Positions 1 through 10,653 of a stretch of 64,000 bases of DNA are shown one piece after another. The first letter of the stretch is position 1. Each line of letters opens with the position of its first letter. Below the pieces are notes generated by a model that had not been told where the DNA came from, ran no database searches, and saw only the letters and a list, made by a program, of their open reading frames with translations. Both the position numbers and the translations under genes were made by a program. Origin of the DNA: Desulfobulbus elongatus DSM 2908 (GTDB lineage Bacteria > Desulfobacterota > Desulfobulbia > Desulfobulbales > Desulfobulbaceae). The stretch covers positions 98,594 through 162,593 of the forward strand of contig NZ_JHZB01000006.1 of the NCBI RefSeq assembly GCF_000621145.1, given 5' to 3'.

Positions 1-1578
1 TTCTTTGATGGCGAGGAGGTTAAAAAACTCGCTGACCAAAACCGAATTGAACAGATCAAAATGGGCATGGAAGGGTTGCTGGGTGTTGTTTTGCTGCGCG
101 GGGTTCAAAAACGGCTGGAGCGGTATCAAAATAGTATTCGCCAGCGGAACCAAGTGATCGGTGTTGATGAGCAAAAATACCAGGAACTTGCCAGGAAGCT
201 GGAACGAGATGAGCGTGAGTTGAGTGGATTGAAAGCCAAAAAAGAAGATCTTGACCATGACCTTGAGGGCGATAAAACCCGCCGCCAAGACCTGACCGGT
301 CGCATTTTGGCTCTTGGCGGCGGTGGTGGTGACATTGCCAGCGCCAAAGAGATCATTGAGGAACAAGGGAGATTGAAAGTTGAAATTGGCGAGTGCGAAA
401 AAGGGATGGAAGAGGTTTTGGCAGATAAATTGCCTTTCCATCTTGTTCACAAGAACTTTACCATTAGCCTTAAAAAACAACTCAATCAAGAGATTGCACG
501 ACGACGCTGGGATGCTCGCAAGGAAAGCATGGCCCCGGATAAAGAACGTTTTGTAATCGCCTTTTTTAATACGATAGAGCCACCTATCAATCCACCCCTG
601 GAAAATGCTCAGGAAGGTGCGGTACGGACACGTATCGATGCAGCCTGGGAAAGTCTTTTTTATCCTATGCCTCCGGACTGTGCCTCTATAATTCTGCATG
701 ATTACTTGGCCGATGAAAAGCGTGAGACTCTTTTGCAAATGATGGCCGATCTGATAATTGGATCAGAAGATATTCGTACTCTTATCGCACGGAAGGAATC
801 TCTTGAACATCAGTTGAATGAACTCAACAAGCGTCTAACGAAAATCGAAGGCATTGATCGCGATGGTACTCTTGCCGAACTCAACAAAGACTTGATAGCG
901 CTTAATGCCACAATCGATCAGCAGGAACGGAGTCGAGGTGATCTTGAACGGCAAATCAGGGCGCTCCAGGCGAGCATTGATCAGGACAGAGCCACTTATA
1001 ATCACATGCGCGAATTGATTATCAAGGCTAGTCCTGCAAAATCTAATATTGTAAAGGCAGAGCGCGTGCATAAGCTTATCGAGGAACTGGTTCCTTGTCT
1101 GTACAGTCTCAAAACGCGGCAACTCGGAGAGGCAATGACCAGAGCCTATAAAAGCCTTGCCCACAAGACCCAGATTGCCCGTATCGAAATCGACGATAGC
1201 GGGGCTAGTCACCTGCTTGCCGGTGACGGCGAAGAAATCAGGCTTGATCGTTCCGCCGGAGAGAATCAGTTGTTTGCCACCGCGCTTTTGGCCGGACTCG
1301 CCGAAGTATCGGGACAGGGCGCGCCTCTGGTTGTCGATACACCTCTTGCCCGTTTAGATAGTGCTCATCGCCATAATATCCTCAAATTTTGGATTGGACG
1401 GAAAGATCGTCAGGTCATTCTGCTTTCCCAAGACGAGGAAATCGATGCCGAGATGTTTTCGACTTTTCGCGATTCTGTTTGCAAGACTTGGTTGCTCGAA
1501 CACAGCGAATTAGGTCGTGGTATAGGCAAAACCGTAGCGAAAGAAGACCGATATTTTACAATCGAGAAAGGTAAATAA
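1..1578 (+). CDS. dndD: DndD-like ATPase of DNA phosphorothioation (5' end outside window)
   Basis: The frame is open from base 1 and begins with an SMC/Rad50-like segment (FFDGEEVKKLA), so the true start lies to the left. The middle is long charged coiled coil. Near the C-terminus come an ABC-signature-like SAGENQ, then a Walker B/D-loop segment (PLVVDTPLARLD) and a switch-like QVILLSQDEE. This is the architecture of DndD, the SbcC/RecF-like ATPase that acts with DndC and DndE in placing sulphur in the DNA backbone. The stop overlaps the next start (TAATG), and that gene is a DndE fusion, which supports the call. Other SMC-like ATPases remain possible because the N-terminal Walker A is not in view. 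Confidence 0.8.
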   Translation, partial: FFDGEEVKKLADQNRIEQIKMGMEGLLGVVLLRGVQKRLERYQNSIRQRNQVIGVDEQKYQELARKLERDERELSGLKAKKEDLDHDLEGDKTRRQDLTGRILALGGGGGDIASAKEIIEEQGRLKVEIGECEKGMEEVLADKLPFHLVHKNFTISLKKQLNQEIARRRWDARKESMAPDKERFVIAFFNTIEPPINPPLENAQEGAVRTRIDAAWESLFYPMPPDCASIILHDYLADEKRETLLQMMADLIIGSEDIRTLIARKESLEHQLNELNKRLTKIEGIDRDGTLAELNKDLIALNATIDQQERSRGDLERQIRALQASIDQDRATYNHMRELIIKASPAKSNIVKAERVHKLIEELVPCLYSLKTRQLGEAMTRAYKSLAHKTQIARIEIDDSGASHLLAGDGEEIRLDRSAGENQLFATALLAGLAEVSGQGAPLVVDTPLARLDSAHRHNILKFWIGRKDRQVILLSQDEEIDAEMFSTFRDSVCKTWLLEHSELGRGIGKTVAKEDRYFTIEKGK

Positions 1579-3083
1579 TGGATGGATTGACAATCGAGAC
1601 AGCTTTGTTAGCTAGTTACGCCACATCTGGAGAGGCATATAAGCAGACCGAAGAACTTCGTAAGTTTCTTGGATTTTCAGCAAGAGCACCCATCGCTCGT
1701 ATGTCCATTGGTCGTTCGCTTGGTGAAACAGCCCCTCCTCCCAAACCACCGGACACAAGAGGAAAAGGGATTAAGGGTGATACCCTGTTTGGTGTAGATG
1801 AATTTCCACTGTGGATGGCTCTGCTGGTTACCAATTTGCGAACCTGTTTTCCTCAAAAGGATGTGACCTCGGCCAATGTTCAAGCTCTTGTTGCTTGTCA
1901 TTGGCATCGTGGCATAAGTCTACTCATGGACGATTGGAACGAAGCGGAAGGGGGCTACAAAAAATTTGTCGAGATGCTCATTACCCGTCGAGCAGTGCTT
2001 CCAGATCGCTTGGGAGGTAACGCCACTCCGATAGCAGAAACCGTTTCCTCTGGAGCGGTCAACATCAAGATTGGTAAAGAAGAGGGAAATGGCGAACCTT
2101 TTGCTTGGACAGTCAACGGGGTCGGCTATTCACCACATATCGCTATTATGGGACAAGTTGGTTCTGGTAAGACTCGCACCATGTTGGAGGCTATTCTCCA
2201 GATGCACCGACAGACTCAAGCGCCGGTACTGTTACTTGATCTTGGCAAGGGAGAACTTGCCGATAATGCTGAATTGGCGCGGGAGTTAGGGGCGGAAGTG
2301 CTGCGAGTACCGCAAAACCCCATCGGGCTGGACATGTTTCACGGCTCCTGCGCTTCGGAAGATATCGCTTCGGATACGGTGCTGGGTTTTCGCGATTCCC
2401 TGACTAAAGTGATGCAAAGTCGTCCAGGAGGCAAACAGCTCGACCATATCCGGGAGGCGCTTAAACCGCTGTTTTCCCGTAATGTACGGATTTCTATGGA
2501 AGGCGTGCGCGACTGCCTCAAAAACTATTACGAAGAAAATGAAATTAATATCGATTCGGTGATCTCCGCTATCAACGACCTGACCGAGCGCACCATATTC
2601 CGCCCAGAAATCGCACCAGCGGATTTTTTCTCCCGTTCGTGGATCATCACCTTCGGTCAGGCTCGCGATACAGTGAAAAATCTGGCAGCCTACCTGTTGC
2701 TGGATGCCTTAAATGTCTTTTTGAAAAATCTGCAAGAGGCCTCCCGTGATAGCGAAGGTCACCGTGCCATTCGCCTGATTCTGGCTGTGGATGAAGCGAA
2801 GAACCTGCTCGCATCTCGACATCAGGGGCTTTCAGACAACATTCGCCTCCATCGCTCCAAGGGTCTGGTGGTACTACTGGCCTCTCAGTCTCCGGATGAC
2901 TATAAGGGCGCTGGAGACGATTACTTGGAAAATATCGGATTACCTATTTGCTTCAAAACCAACGCCGTCGCGACGGCAGTTATTCAAAATATGTTTAAGG
3001 GCAAGGTGAACTTTGCAGCTTTGGATACAGGCGTCTGTCTGACCCTCAAGGATGGGCGGGCACTACGGGTGAAAACCTTTTAG
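1578..3083 (+). CDS. dndE: DndE domain fused to a HerA/FtsK-like ATPase
   Basis: A 501-residue protein. Residues about 10-125 resemble DndE (DUF1832), a small DNA-binding protein of the phosphorothioation system: a helical start (SYATSGEAYKQTEELRKF), a basic RMSIGRSL segment and a later FPLWMALLVTNL helix. The rest is a P-loop ATPase with Walker A GQVGSGKT at 192-199 and Walker B RLILAVDE near 399-406, followed by QSPDDY, as in HerA/FtsK-type translocases. Stand-alone DndE is about 110-130 residues, so this is a fusion form. It overlaps the upstream dndD stop by one base, so the two are translationally coupled. dndB and dndC, if present, lie outside the window. Confidence 0.75.
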   Translation: MDGLTIETALLASYATSGEAYKQTEELRKFLGFSARAPIARMSIGRSLGETAPPPKPPDTRGKGIKGDTLFGVDEFPLWMALLVTNLRTCFPQKDVTSANVQALVACHWHRGISLLMDDWNEAEGGYKKFVEMLITRRAVLPDRLGGNATPIAETVSSGAVNIKIGKEEGNGEPFAWTVNGVGYSPHIAIMGQVGSGKTRTMLEAILQMHRQTQAPVLLLDLGKGELADNAELARELGAEVLRVPQNPIGLDMFHGSCASEDIASDTVLGFRDSLTKVMQSRPGGKQLDHIREALKPLFSRNVRISMEGVRDCLKNYYEENEINIDSVISAINDLTERTIFRPEIAPADFFSRSWIITFGQARDTVKNLAAYLLLDALNVFLKNLQEASRDSEGHRAIRLILAVDEAKNLLASRHQGLSDNIRLHRSKGLVVLLASQSPDDYKGAGDDYLENIGLPICFKTNAVATAVIQNMFKGKVNFAALDTGVCLTLKDGRALRVKTF

Positions 3084-3352
3084 CGAGGTTCGAGATGCAG
3101 ATACCCATCCCTTGGATTGAAGATTGGTCGAGGGGATAATAGGTTCGGAATGTAAAAATGGATATAAAATACCCAATGAATGCCTGGTGCAGTTAAATTT
3201 TCTAATAGGTTGGATCTCATCGTCATACAGACCGGGATTTCTCGCTATTGTTCAAAATGACGATATACATTACCTCATCTTCACGAGAAACGATCAGAAT
3301 ACACGGTGTAATTGTCATTTTGCAAGAAGCTCAGATTGTCACCAAGTTTGCC
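3084..3352. other. AT-rich gap after the dnd operon with a 14-codon ORF
   Basis: No convincing gene. Eleven bases past the DndE-fusion stop an ATG at 3095 opens a 14-codon frame (MQIPIPWIEDWSRG, stop 3137-3139) on the same strand. It looks like the beginning of a lost downstream dnd-associated gene, but this is only a guess. The remainder is stop-rich, and the strand and composition change at about 3350, which marks the edge of the dnd segment. Confidence 0.35.
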
Positions 3353-3973
3353 TCAGTCCGTCAATTTCTTCGTCGTTACCCAGAGAAAGGTCTCGCCGCC
3401 GATGGTGTGATAGTCCCTGGAGTCGATGGCGAAACCGATTGCCTCCAGGTCGCGGAACAGTTCGTCCGGCGTGGCATGGCTGTAGAAGAGATCGGTGTCG
3501 ATAAACCGCTTGTAGCCGCTGAACCTGTCGCTGCCGGTGTATTCCTTGGTCGCGTAGGTGAACAGGACCCGGCCTTCGGGCTTGAGCCACCGGTGGATGT
3601 TGCGGAACAGATCGAAGTGATCTACAACGGGAATGTGGAAAATGCTGTACGTGGCCGTGATGGCGTCGAACTGGTTGGGAGCGAATCGAATTTCCCGCAT
3701 GTCGCTTTCGGTGGTGTTCATTTCCGGTGCATATTTCGCGGCCAGTTCGAGCATCCGCCCGGAAAAGTCGACGCCGGTCACCCGCCATCCCTTGCCGATG
3801 AAATAACGGGCGACCGGTTCGCCCGCGCCGCAGCCCAAATCGAGCAGTTCTCCTTCGTTCTTACCCAAGGCATCGTAAAACATGCGTAGAATCGACGAAA
3901 TATCGAAGGCGCCTCTGTTGGATTCGTAGGTGTCGGCGAATCTGTTGTAGATCTCGTGCAGCGATGTGCTCAT
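3353..3973 (-). CDS. class I SAM-dependent methyltransferase
   Basis: A 206-residue protein with the Rossmann-fold methyltransferase signature: motif I LLDLGCGAGEP for SAM binding (about residues 41-51), a second strand VTGVDFSGRMLELA, and the post-II region FDAITATYSIFHI. Residues 1-30 form the usual N-terminal helix (YNRFADTYESNRG). The substrate cannot be read from the sequence; small-molecule methylases of this shape act on many metabolites. It is encoded alone, facing the dnd segment, with its start about 190 bp from the motB end. Start chosen at the ATG giving a complete domain. Confidence 0.8.
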   Translation of the reverse strand: MSTSLHEIYNRFADTYESNRGAFDISSILRMFYDALGKNEGELLDLGCGAGEPVARYFIGKGWRVTGVDFSGRMLELAAKYAPEMNTTESDMREIRFAPNQFDAITATYSIFHIPVVDHFDLFRNIHRWLKPEGRVLFTYATKEYTGSDRFSGYKRFIDTDLFYSHATPDELFRDLEAIGFAIDSRDYHTIGGETFLWVTTKKLTD

Positions 3974-4089
3974 AGTGCTCCATTATTTCATGATTCCGTT
4001 ATCAATGCCGGAGCAGCCGGGTGCCGAAGGAGTAGAGCGTTTTTTCGCCCTATTTTTCCGCAGGAAGCGGAGAAGGGTCGGCTGGCCGG

Positions 4090-4124
4090 AAAAAAAGAAG
4101 GCCAACCCCACAGGGAATTGGCCT
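4090..4124 (-). terminator. Rho-independent terminator after motB
   Basis: On the minus strand a 7-bp stem (AGGCCAA / TTGGCCT, plus-strand arms 4099-4105 and 4118-4124) is followed by a T-rich run (complement of 4090-4097). It lies 38 bases beyond the motB stop and probably ends the motA-motB transcript. Confidence 0.75.
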
Positions 4125-4161
4125 CCGGTCCGGTGCCCGGTTCGCCGCTGCACCGGACCGG
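4125..4161. repeat. 12-bp perfect inverted repeat next to the motB stop
   Basis: Arms CCGGTCCGGTGC (4125-4136) and its exact complement (4150-4161) with a 13-base loop. It sits directly between the motB stop and the terminator hairpin, and could be a second stabilising hairpin at the 3' end of the mot mRNA. Confidence 0.6.
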
Positions 4162-4992
4162 TCAGAAGGGCACCTTGAGGACCCGGGGCGGCGGCGGGGC
4201 TGGTTCCTGCTCCTCGATCTCGCCGGTGGTGGCGCCGAGCAGGACGAGATCCACCCGCCGGTTCTGCTTCCGCCCCTCCTCGGTGCTGTTATCGGCGACC
4301 GGACGGTATTCGCCGTAGCCGGTGACCGATATCTTTTCCGGGCTCAAGCCGTGCCGGTCCATGAAAAACCGGGCGAGGCTGGTGGCCCGGGCGGTCGACA
4401 ATTCCCAGTTTGACTGGAATGCCGGCGACCGGATCGGGATGGTGTCGGTGTGCCCTTCGAAGCTGATCTCGTTGCCGTAGGGCAGCAGGGTCTCGGCCAT
4501 CTTGGCCAGCAATTCGTAGGATGCCGGGTTGATGGTGGCGCTGCCCGAGTCGAAAAATCCGGCTTCCTTCATGCTGATCACCAACCCTCGCTTGGTGATC
4601 TCGATATGCACCTTGTCCTGCGCCTGCTTCTCGATCAGGAATTTTTCCAGGGCGACCAGGATCTCCTTGAAATCCTTCTTGGTCGCCTGCACCTTGTTCG
4701 GTCCGTCGCTCTTGGACTTCGGCTTCTCGACGTTCTTCGGTTGCGCCCGCATCGACGGAATGGGCATTATGTCGGTCTTGTTCATTATCTGCGGCTTGCC
4801 CGAGGTGGTGCCGGTGGTGACGCCGAACGCGGTCCGGTAGGAAGCGGCCACCTGCTCCACCTTCTTCCGGTCGGTCTGGGACATGGCGTAGAGGGTGACG
4901 AACACCGCGAACAGCAGGGTGATGAAGTCACCGTAGGAAACCAGCCACCGCTCGTGGTTGGGCGCCTTTTCCGGCTCTTTTTTCCGTGCCAT
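4162..4992 (-). CDS. motB: flagellar motor stator protein MotB
   Basis: A 276-residue MotB. After a short cytoplasmic N-terminus (WLVSYGDFITLLF) comes a single membrane helix carrying the proton-binding Asp at about position 22. The C-terminal half is an OmpA-like peptidoglycan-binding domain (FEGHTDTIPI, ELSTARATSLARFF, GYGEYRPV, NRRVDLVLL). It anchors the MotA4B2 ion channel to peptidoglycan. The start at 4992 is preferred over an upstream in-frame codon because it carries a GGAGG site and follows the motA stop by one base. Together with motA upstream it forms a coupled pair. Confidence 0.93.
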   Translation of the reverse strand: MARKKEPEKAPNHERWLVSYGDFITLLFAVFVTLYAMSQTDRKKVEQVAASYRTAFGVTTGTTSGKPQIMNKTDIMPIPSMRAQPKNVEKPKSKSDGPNKVQATKKDFKEILVALEKFLIEKQAQDKVHIEITKRGLVISMKEAGFFDSGSATINPASYELLAKMAETLLPYGNEISFEGHTDTIPIRSPAFQSNWELSTARATSLARFFMDRHGLSPEKISVTGYGEYRPVADNSTEEGRKQNRRVDLVLLGATTGEIEEQEPAPPPPRVLKVPF

Positions 4993-4993
4993 C

Positions 4994-5779
4994 TTATCTC
5001 TTGCCTCCTTCCTCGTCGGCGGCGGAGCCCTTGCCGCCATGACCGCCCAGATACGACTTCAGGCGCTCCTCGATGAACCGGGGATTCTCGCCGTTCTGGA
5101 TGGCGACGATGCCGGCGATGATGATTTCCTTGCGCACCGAGTCGTCCTTGATCCGGAGCTTGATCTTGGTGGCCGCGGGCAGGCAGATGATATTGGCGGT
5201 GACCAGGCCGTAAATGGTGGCCACGAAGGCGACCGCGATACCGGCGCCCAGCTTGGAGGTGTCCTCCAGGTTGCTCATGACGTGGATCAGGCCGAGCACC
5301 GCGCCGATGATGCCGATGGTCGGCGCATAGCCGCCGGCCGCCTCGAAAAATTCGGCGCTCATCTTGGCGTGTTCCTCGGACGCGGCCAGGTCGATTTCCA
5401 TCAGCTCCCTGATATCCTTGGGCTCGACCCCGTCGACCGACAGCGAAATGGCCTTTTTCATGAACCGGTCCTTGTGCGTCTGGGCGTCCTGCTCCAGGGC
5501 GATGATGCCGTTTTTTCTCGCCTTGGCCGCATAGCCGCAGATCTCGGTGATGAGATCGTCATTTTTCGGAGAGGTGCTGAGCAGCTTCTTGACATCCTTG
5601 ACGGCGCCGATGGCGACTTCAAGGGGGAAACTGACGAAGGCCGCGCCAAAGGTGCCGCCCAGCACGATCAGGGCGGCGGTGGGTTGCAGGAGGGCGGTGA
5701 GGTGCAGTCCCTCCAGGGCGGCGCCACCGACGATGGCGCCAAAGCCCATGACTAATCCGATGATGGTTGCGATATCCAT
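4994..5779 (-). CDS. motA: flagellar motor stator protein MotA
   Basis: A 261-residue integral membrane protein with four predicted helices: two near the N-terminus (IIGLVMGFGAIVGG; PTAALIVLGGTFGAAF) and two in the second half (PTIGIIGAVLGLIHVM; AVAFVATIYGLVTAN). A charged cytoplasmic loop between them contacts FliG. The PTIGIIGAVLGLI and YG segments are typical of MotA/PomA. It is transcribed just ahead of motB, and flbD lies 201 bp upstream, so this is a small flagellar cluster. Ion specificity (H+ or Na+) cannot be decided by eye. Confidence 0.93.
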   Translation of the reverse strand: MDIATIIGLVMGFGAIVGGAALEGLHLTALLQPTAALIVLGGTFGAAFVSFPLEVAIGAVKDVKKLLSTSPKNDDLITEICGYAAKARKNGIIALEQDAQTHKDRFMKKAISLSVDGVEPKDIRELMEIDLAASEEHAKMSAEFFEAAGGYAPTIGIIGAVLGLIHVMSNLEDTSKLGAGIAVAFVATIYGLVTANIICLPAATKIKLRIKDDSVRKEIIIAGIVAIQNGENPRFIEERLKSYLGGHGGKGSAADEEGGKR

Positions 5780-5880
5780 AGTGTTTCTGCTGCTGATTGA
5801 AGGGGCGGACGTCCGTTTCGGCCCGAATGCCTCGGAAAGACTATGACATATTATTGTATGGGAAGGAACGGGGATTCAAA

Positions 5881-5931
5881 AGAAAAAAACGAACAAGGGG
5901 GAAAGCCGGCGGGTTCGTCTCTCCCGCCGGC
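5881..5931 (-). terminator. possible terminator hairpin between flbD and motA
   Basis: A 9-bp perfect GC stem (arms 5905-5913 and 5923-5931) is followed on the minus strand, after a C-rich stretch, by a T-run (complement of about 5880-5888). The distance from stem to T-run is longer than usual, so termination may be partial. Confidence 0.4.
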
Positions 5932-5980
5932 ACGACGGCGGGGATGCGGATATGCCGGTCTGTCCCGATCAGGGCGGCGA

Positions 5981-6214
5981 TCATGCCGGCGTCCCGGCAG
6001 CGGTCGCGTCGGCACCGGGGTCCTGGCGCGACAGGCGGATGATCCGAACGCGGTAGGCAACGATTCTGTCGATGACGTCCTCGGCCTTTTCCCGGACAAG
6101 GATATGATCGGCGTTGATCAGTTCGATGATCGTATCCGGCGTTTCCTCGATACTCTTGATCAGGTCGGGGTTGAGATAGAATGCCGAATTGTTGAGCCTG
6201 GTCAGTTTAATCAT
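5981..6214 (-). CDS. flbD: flagellar FlbD-family protein
   Basis: A 77-residue protein starting MIKLTRLNNSAFYLNPDL, the hallmark of the short FlbD family found in flagellar operons (consensus: MIKLTRLNG, NPDLI, IEETPDT, INGKK, V.E....VI.....). The full core is present: LNPDLIKSIEETPDT and VREKAEDVIDRIVAYR. Its exact role is not established; it is repeatedly encoded next to motA/motB. The start was moved 8 codons in from an upstream ATG to the conserved MIKL. The Ala/Thr-rich tail of about 15 residues is probably unstructured. Confidence 0.88.
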   Translation of the reverse strand: MIKLTRLNNSAFYLNPDLIKSIEETPDTIIELINADHILVREKAEDVIDRIVAYRVRIIRLSRQDPGADATAAGTPA

Positions 6215-6380
6215 GGCGGGAGGGAACAAGCAGGCCAACGCACGGTGACGCCGGCAACGGAAATCCGCCGGCCGTGCCGCCGCGATCCACGATCGTCGGC
6301 GAAACGGCCGGCCTGGTGTATGAGGCCGGCTTTCCCGGAAACGGAAGGTGCCGCACCTGTCGCCCTGACGCCACCCGGCG

Positions 6381-8408
<2,028 letters not shown>

Positions 8409-8416
8409 GGCGTGCC

Positions 8417-9970
8417 TCACAGGGGGATGTTTCCGTGTTTGCGATTCGGTCCCTTGGTGTCCTTGCTGTCGAGCATCTGCAGAGTGCGGATGAGATGCGA
8501 GCGGGTGTCGCGCGGGAAGATGACGTCGTCGATGTAGCCCCGCTGCGCGGCAAGGAAGGGGTTGGCGAAGGTGCGGCGGTATTCCTCCATCTTTTCGTTG
8601 AGCACGGCCTCCGGGTCTCCGGCCGAATAGATCTCCTTGCGGTGGATGACCTCGGCCGCGCCCTTGGGCCCCATGACCGCGATTTCGGCGGTCGGCCAGG
8701 CATAGTTGACGTCGCAGTGGATGTGCTTGGAGTTCATCACCAGATAGGCGCCGCCGTAGGCCTTGCGGATGATCACCGAGATGCGCGGCACCGTGGCCTC
8801 GGTGAAGGCGTAGAGCAGCTTGGCGCCGTGGCGGATGATGCCGCCGTGTTCCTGGTCCGGGCCGGGCATGAAGCCGGGCACGTCGACCAGGGAGATCAGC
8901 GGGATGTTGAAGGCGTCGCAGAAACGGACGAAACGGCCGGCCTTGAACGAGGCGTCGTTGTCGAGGACGCCGGCCAGCACTGCCGGCTGGTTGGCCACCA
9001 GGCCCACGGTCTGGCCGCCGAGCCGGCCGAAGCCGCAGATGATGTTGCGGGCGAATCCGGCGTGGACCTCCATGAACTCCGCGCCGTCCAGGATTGAGTG
9101 GATCAGCACGTTCATGTCGTAGGTCTGGTTGGAGTTGCTCGGGATGAGGAAGTCCAGGGCCGGATCGGTCCGGTCGGCGGCGTCGCTGAGGTCGAGAATC
9201 GGCGCGCGCAGGCGGTTGTTGGAGGGCAGGTAGCTGATCAGCCGCCGCACCTCGCGCAGGGCGAGCACGTCGTTGGGCACGGTGAAATGGGCCACGCCGC
9301 TCTTGCCGGCATGCACCTTGGCGCCGCCCAGGGCCTCGGAGGTGATGTCCTGGTGGGTGACGGTCTTGACCACGCTCGGCCCGGTGACGAACATGTAGGA
9401 GGAATCCTCGACCATGAAGACGAAATCGGTGATCGAGGGGCTGTAAACCGCGCCGCCGGCGCAGGGACCCATGATGCAGGAGATCTGCGGCACCACCCCG
9501 CTGGCCCGGACGTTGCGGTGAAAGATCTCGCCGTAGGCGGCGAGGGCGTCGACGCCCTCCTGGATGCGAGCGCCGCCGGAATCGTTGAGGCCGATGATCG
9601 GTGCGCCCACCTTGACCGCCAGGTCCATGACCTTGCAGATCTTCTGGGCGTGGGCCTCGCCCAGCGAGCCGCCGAGTACGGTGAAATCCTGGCTGAACAC
9701 GAAGACCTCGCGACCGTCGATGGAACCATGGCCGGTGATGACGCCGTCGCCGAGATAGCTCTTCTCCTCGCCCAGGCTGCCGCCCCGGCCCAGCTTGAGC
9801 ACGTCGAACTCCTCGAAGGAGCCGCCGTCCAGCAACAGATCGAGCCGCTCGCGCGCCGTCAGCTTGCCCTTGCGGTGCTGATCGAGCTTTTTCTCCTCCC
9901 CGCCGGCGTCAATGGACTCCGCCCGCAATCGTTCCAAGGTTTCAAGGGTTGCGTTGTATTGGGTATCCAT
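8417..9970 (-). CDS. pccB: acyl-CoA carboxylase carboxyltransferase (beta) subunit
   Basis: A 517-residue protein of the PccB/AccD5 family. Features: N-terminal KLTARERLDLLLD, glycine-rich oxyanion loops (DSGGARIQEGVDALAAYG and the second-half GGIIRHGAKLLYAF), the biotin-site segment YGGAYLVMNS, and the typical RGYIDDVI end. It transfers the carboxyl group from carboxybiotin to acyl-CoA, generally propionyl-CoA. ATG at 9970 is preceded by AGGGA with 6-base spacing and is preferred over the upstream in-frame codons. It is followed by the alpha subunit after a very short junction, so the two form one operon. Confidence 0.9.
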   Translation of the reverse strand: MDTQYNATLETLERLRAESIDAGGEEKKLDQHRKGKLTARERLDLLLDGGSFEEFDVLKLGRGGSLGEEKSYLGDGVITGHGSIDGREVFVFSQDFTVLGGSLGEAHAQKICKVMDLAVKVGAPIIGLNDSGGARIQEGVDALAAYGEIFHRNVRASGVVPQISCIMGPCAGGAVYSPSITDFVFMVEDSSYMFVTGPSVVKTVTHQDITSEALGGAKVHAGKSGVAHFTVPNDVLALREVRRLISYLPSNNRLRAPILDLSDAADRTDPALDFLIPSNSNQTYDMNVLIHSILDGAEFMEVHAGFARNIICGFGRLGGQTVGLVANQPAVLAGVLDNDASFKAGRFVRFCDAFNIPLISLVDVPGFMPGPDQEHGGIIRHGAKLLYAFTEATVPRISVIIRKAYGGAYLVMNSKHIHCDVNYAWPTAEIAVMGPKGAAEVIHRKEIYSAGDPEAVLNEKMEEYRRTFANPFLAAQRGYIDDVIFPRDTRSHLIRTLQMLDSKDTKGPNRKHGNIPL

Positions 9971-10653
9971 GGGCATTCCCTGAGAATGGAACCTGTATGG
10001 CAACCCAGACAAGGGCTGCACGCAGATTCACGATGATAGATGATTGTTCCGTCGCCGGTCGGCTCTGCTTCACTTTCATTGACAAGCCGGTCGATGCCGG
10101 AAGGCGGGTACGCTGTTGGGTCAGGTGGCTTTCGATAAAATACGCAATAATACTTGAGCGACGCTTTGTTGACAAATCAGAAAAACTCATTGCCGTCATT
10201 AATTTGGCCGCAAAAGAAAAGAAAGTGACCGGAACCGCCTTCCAACCACCCTTTATCGATGGCAGATGCATCCCTGCACGGCTTCGGCGGGCTTGCCCGC
10301 GCTCACACCGGGGAGCGCCTCCCGCATCCGGATCGGTTTCCGGGTTCAAATTCCTTGCCGAACACGATACATTGCGGCCGTAAGGAGGGACGCCCCGTCC
10401 CGCGGTCGATGAATTCGTCCAGGCCATCGAAATGAAAAAGGCGGCCTGGACCATGAACGACAATGTGCGCCGCATGCGGCCGGAAGAACCGACGATGGTC
10501 GTCTTTGATCGATCAAAGGCCGTCCTGGCTGCGCCGGATTTCGATGGTGAACGGGAGGAGACAGGCTTCTGTTGTCTCTCTATCTGATATCTTTTGATCT
10601 CTGTTCAATGTTCCACCCCGGTTTTTTCCTGCACCCGACCTTCGGAGCTGCCC
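9971..10653. other. 683-bp divergent intergenic region, no convincing gene
   Basis: It separates the carboxylase operon (minus) from the hydrolase (plus), so both promoters should lie here. Long frames on both strands lack good starts and a recognisable protein. A 51-codon frame from ATG 10432 (MKKAAWTMNDNVRRMRPEE) has coding-like acidic/basic content but no clear ribosome site, and may be a remnant of a lost gene. A stretch near 10200-10260 reads, on the minus strand, as a short phrase (GGWKAVPVTFFSFAAK) that may mark a dispersed repeat. Confidence 0.4.

Noticed and set aside
3124..3504. Plus-strand 126-codon frame after the dnd genes
   Set aside because: It overlaps the methyltransferase in antisense and has no domain or ribosome site.
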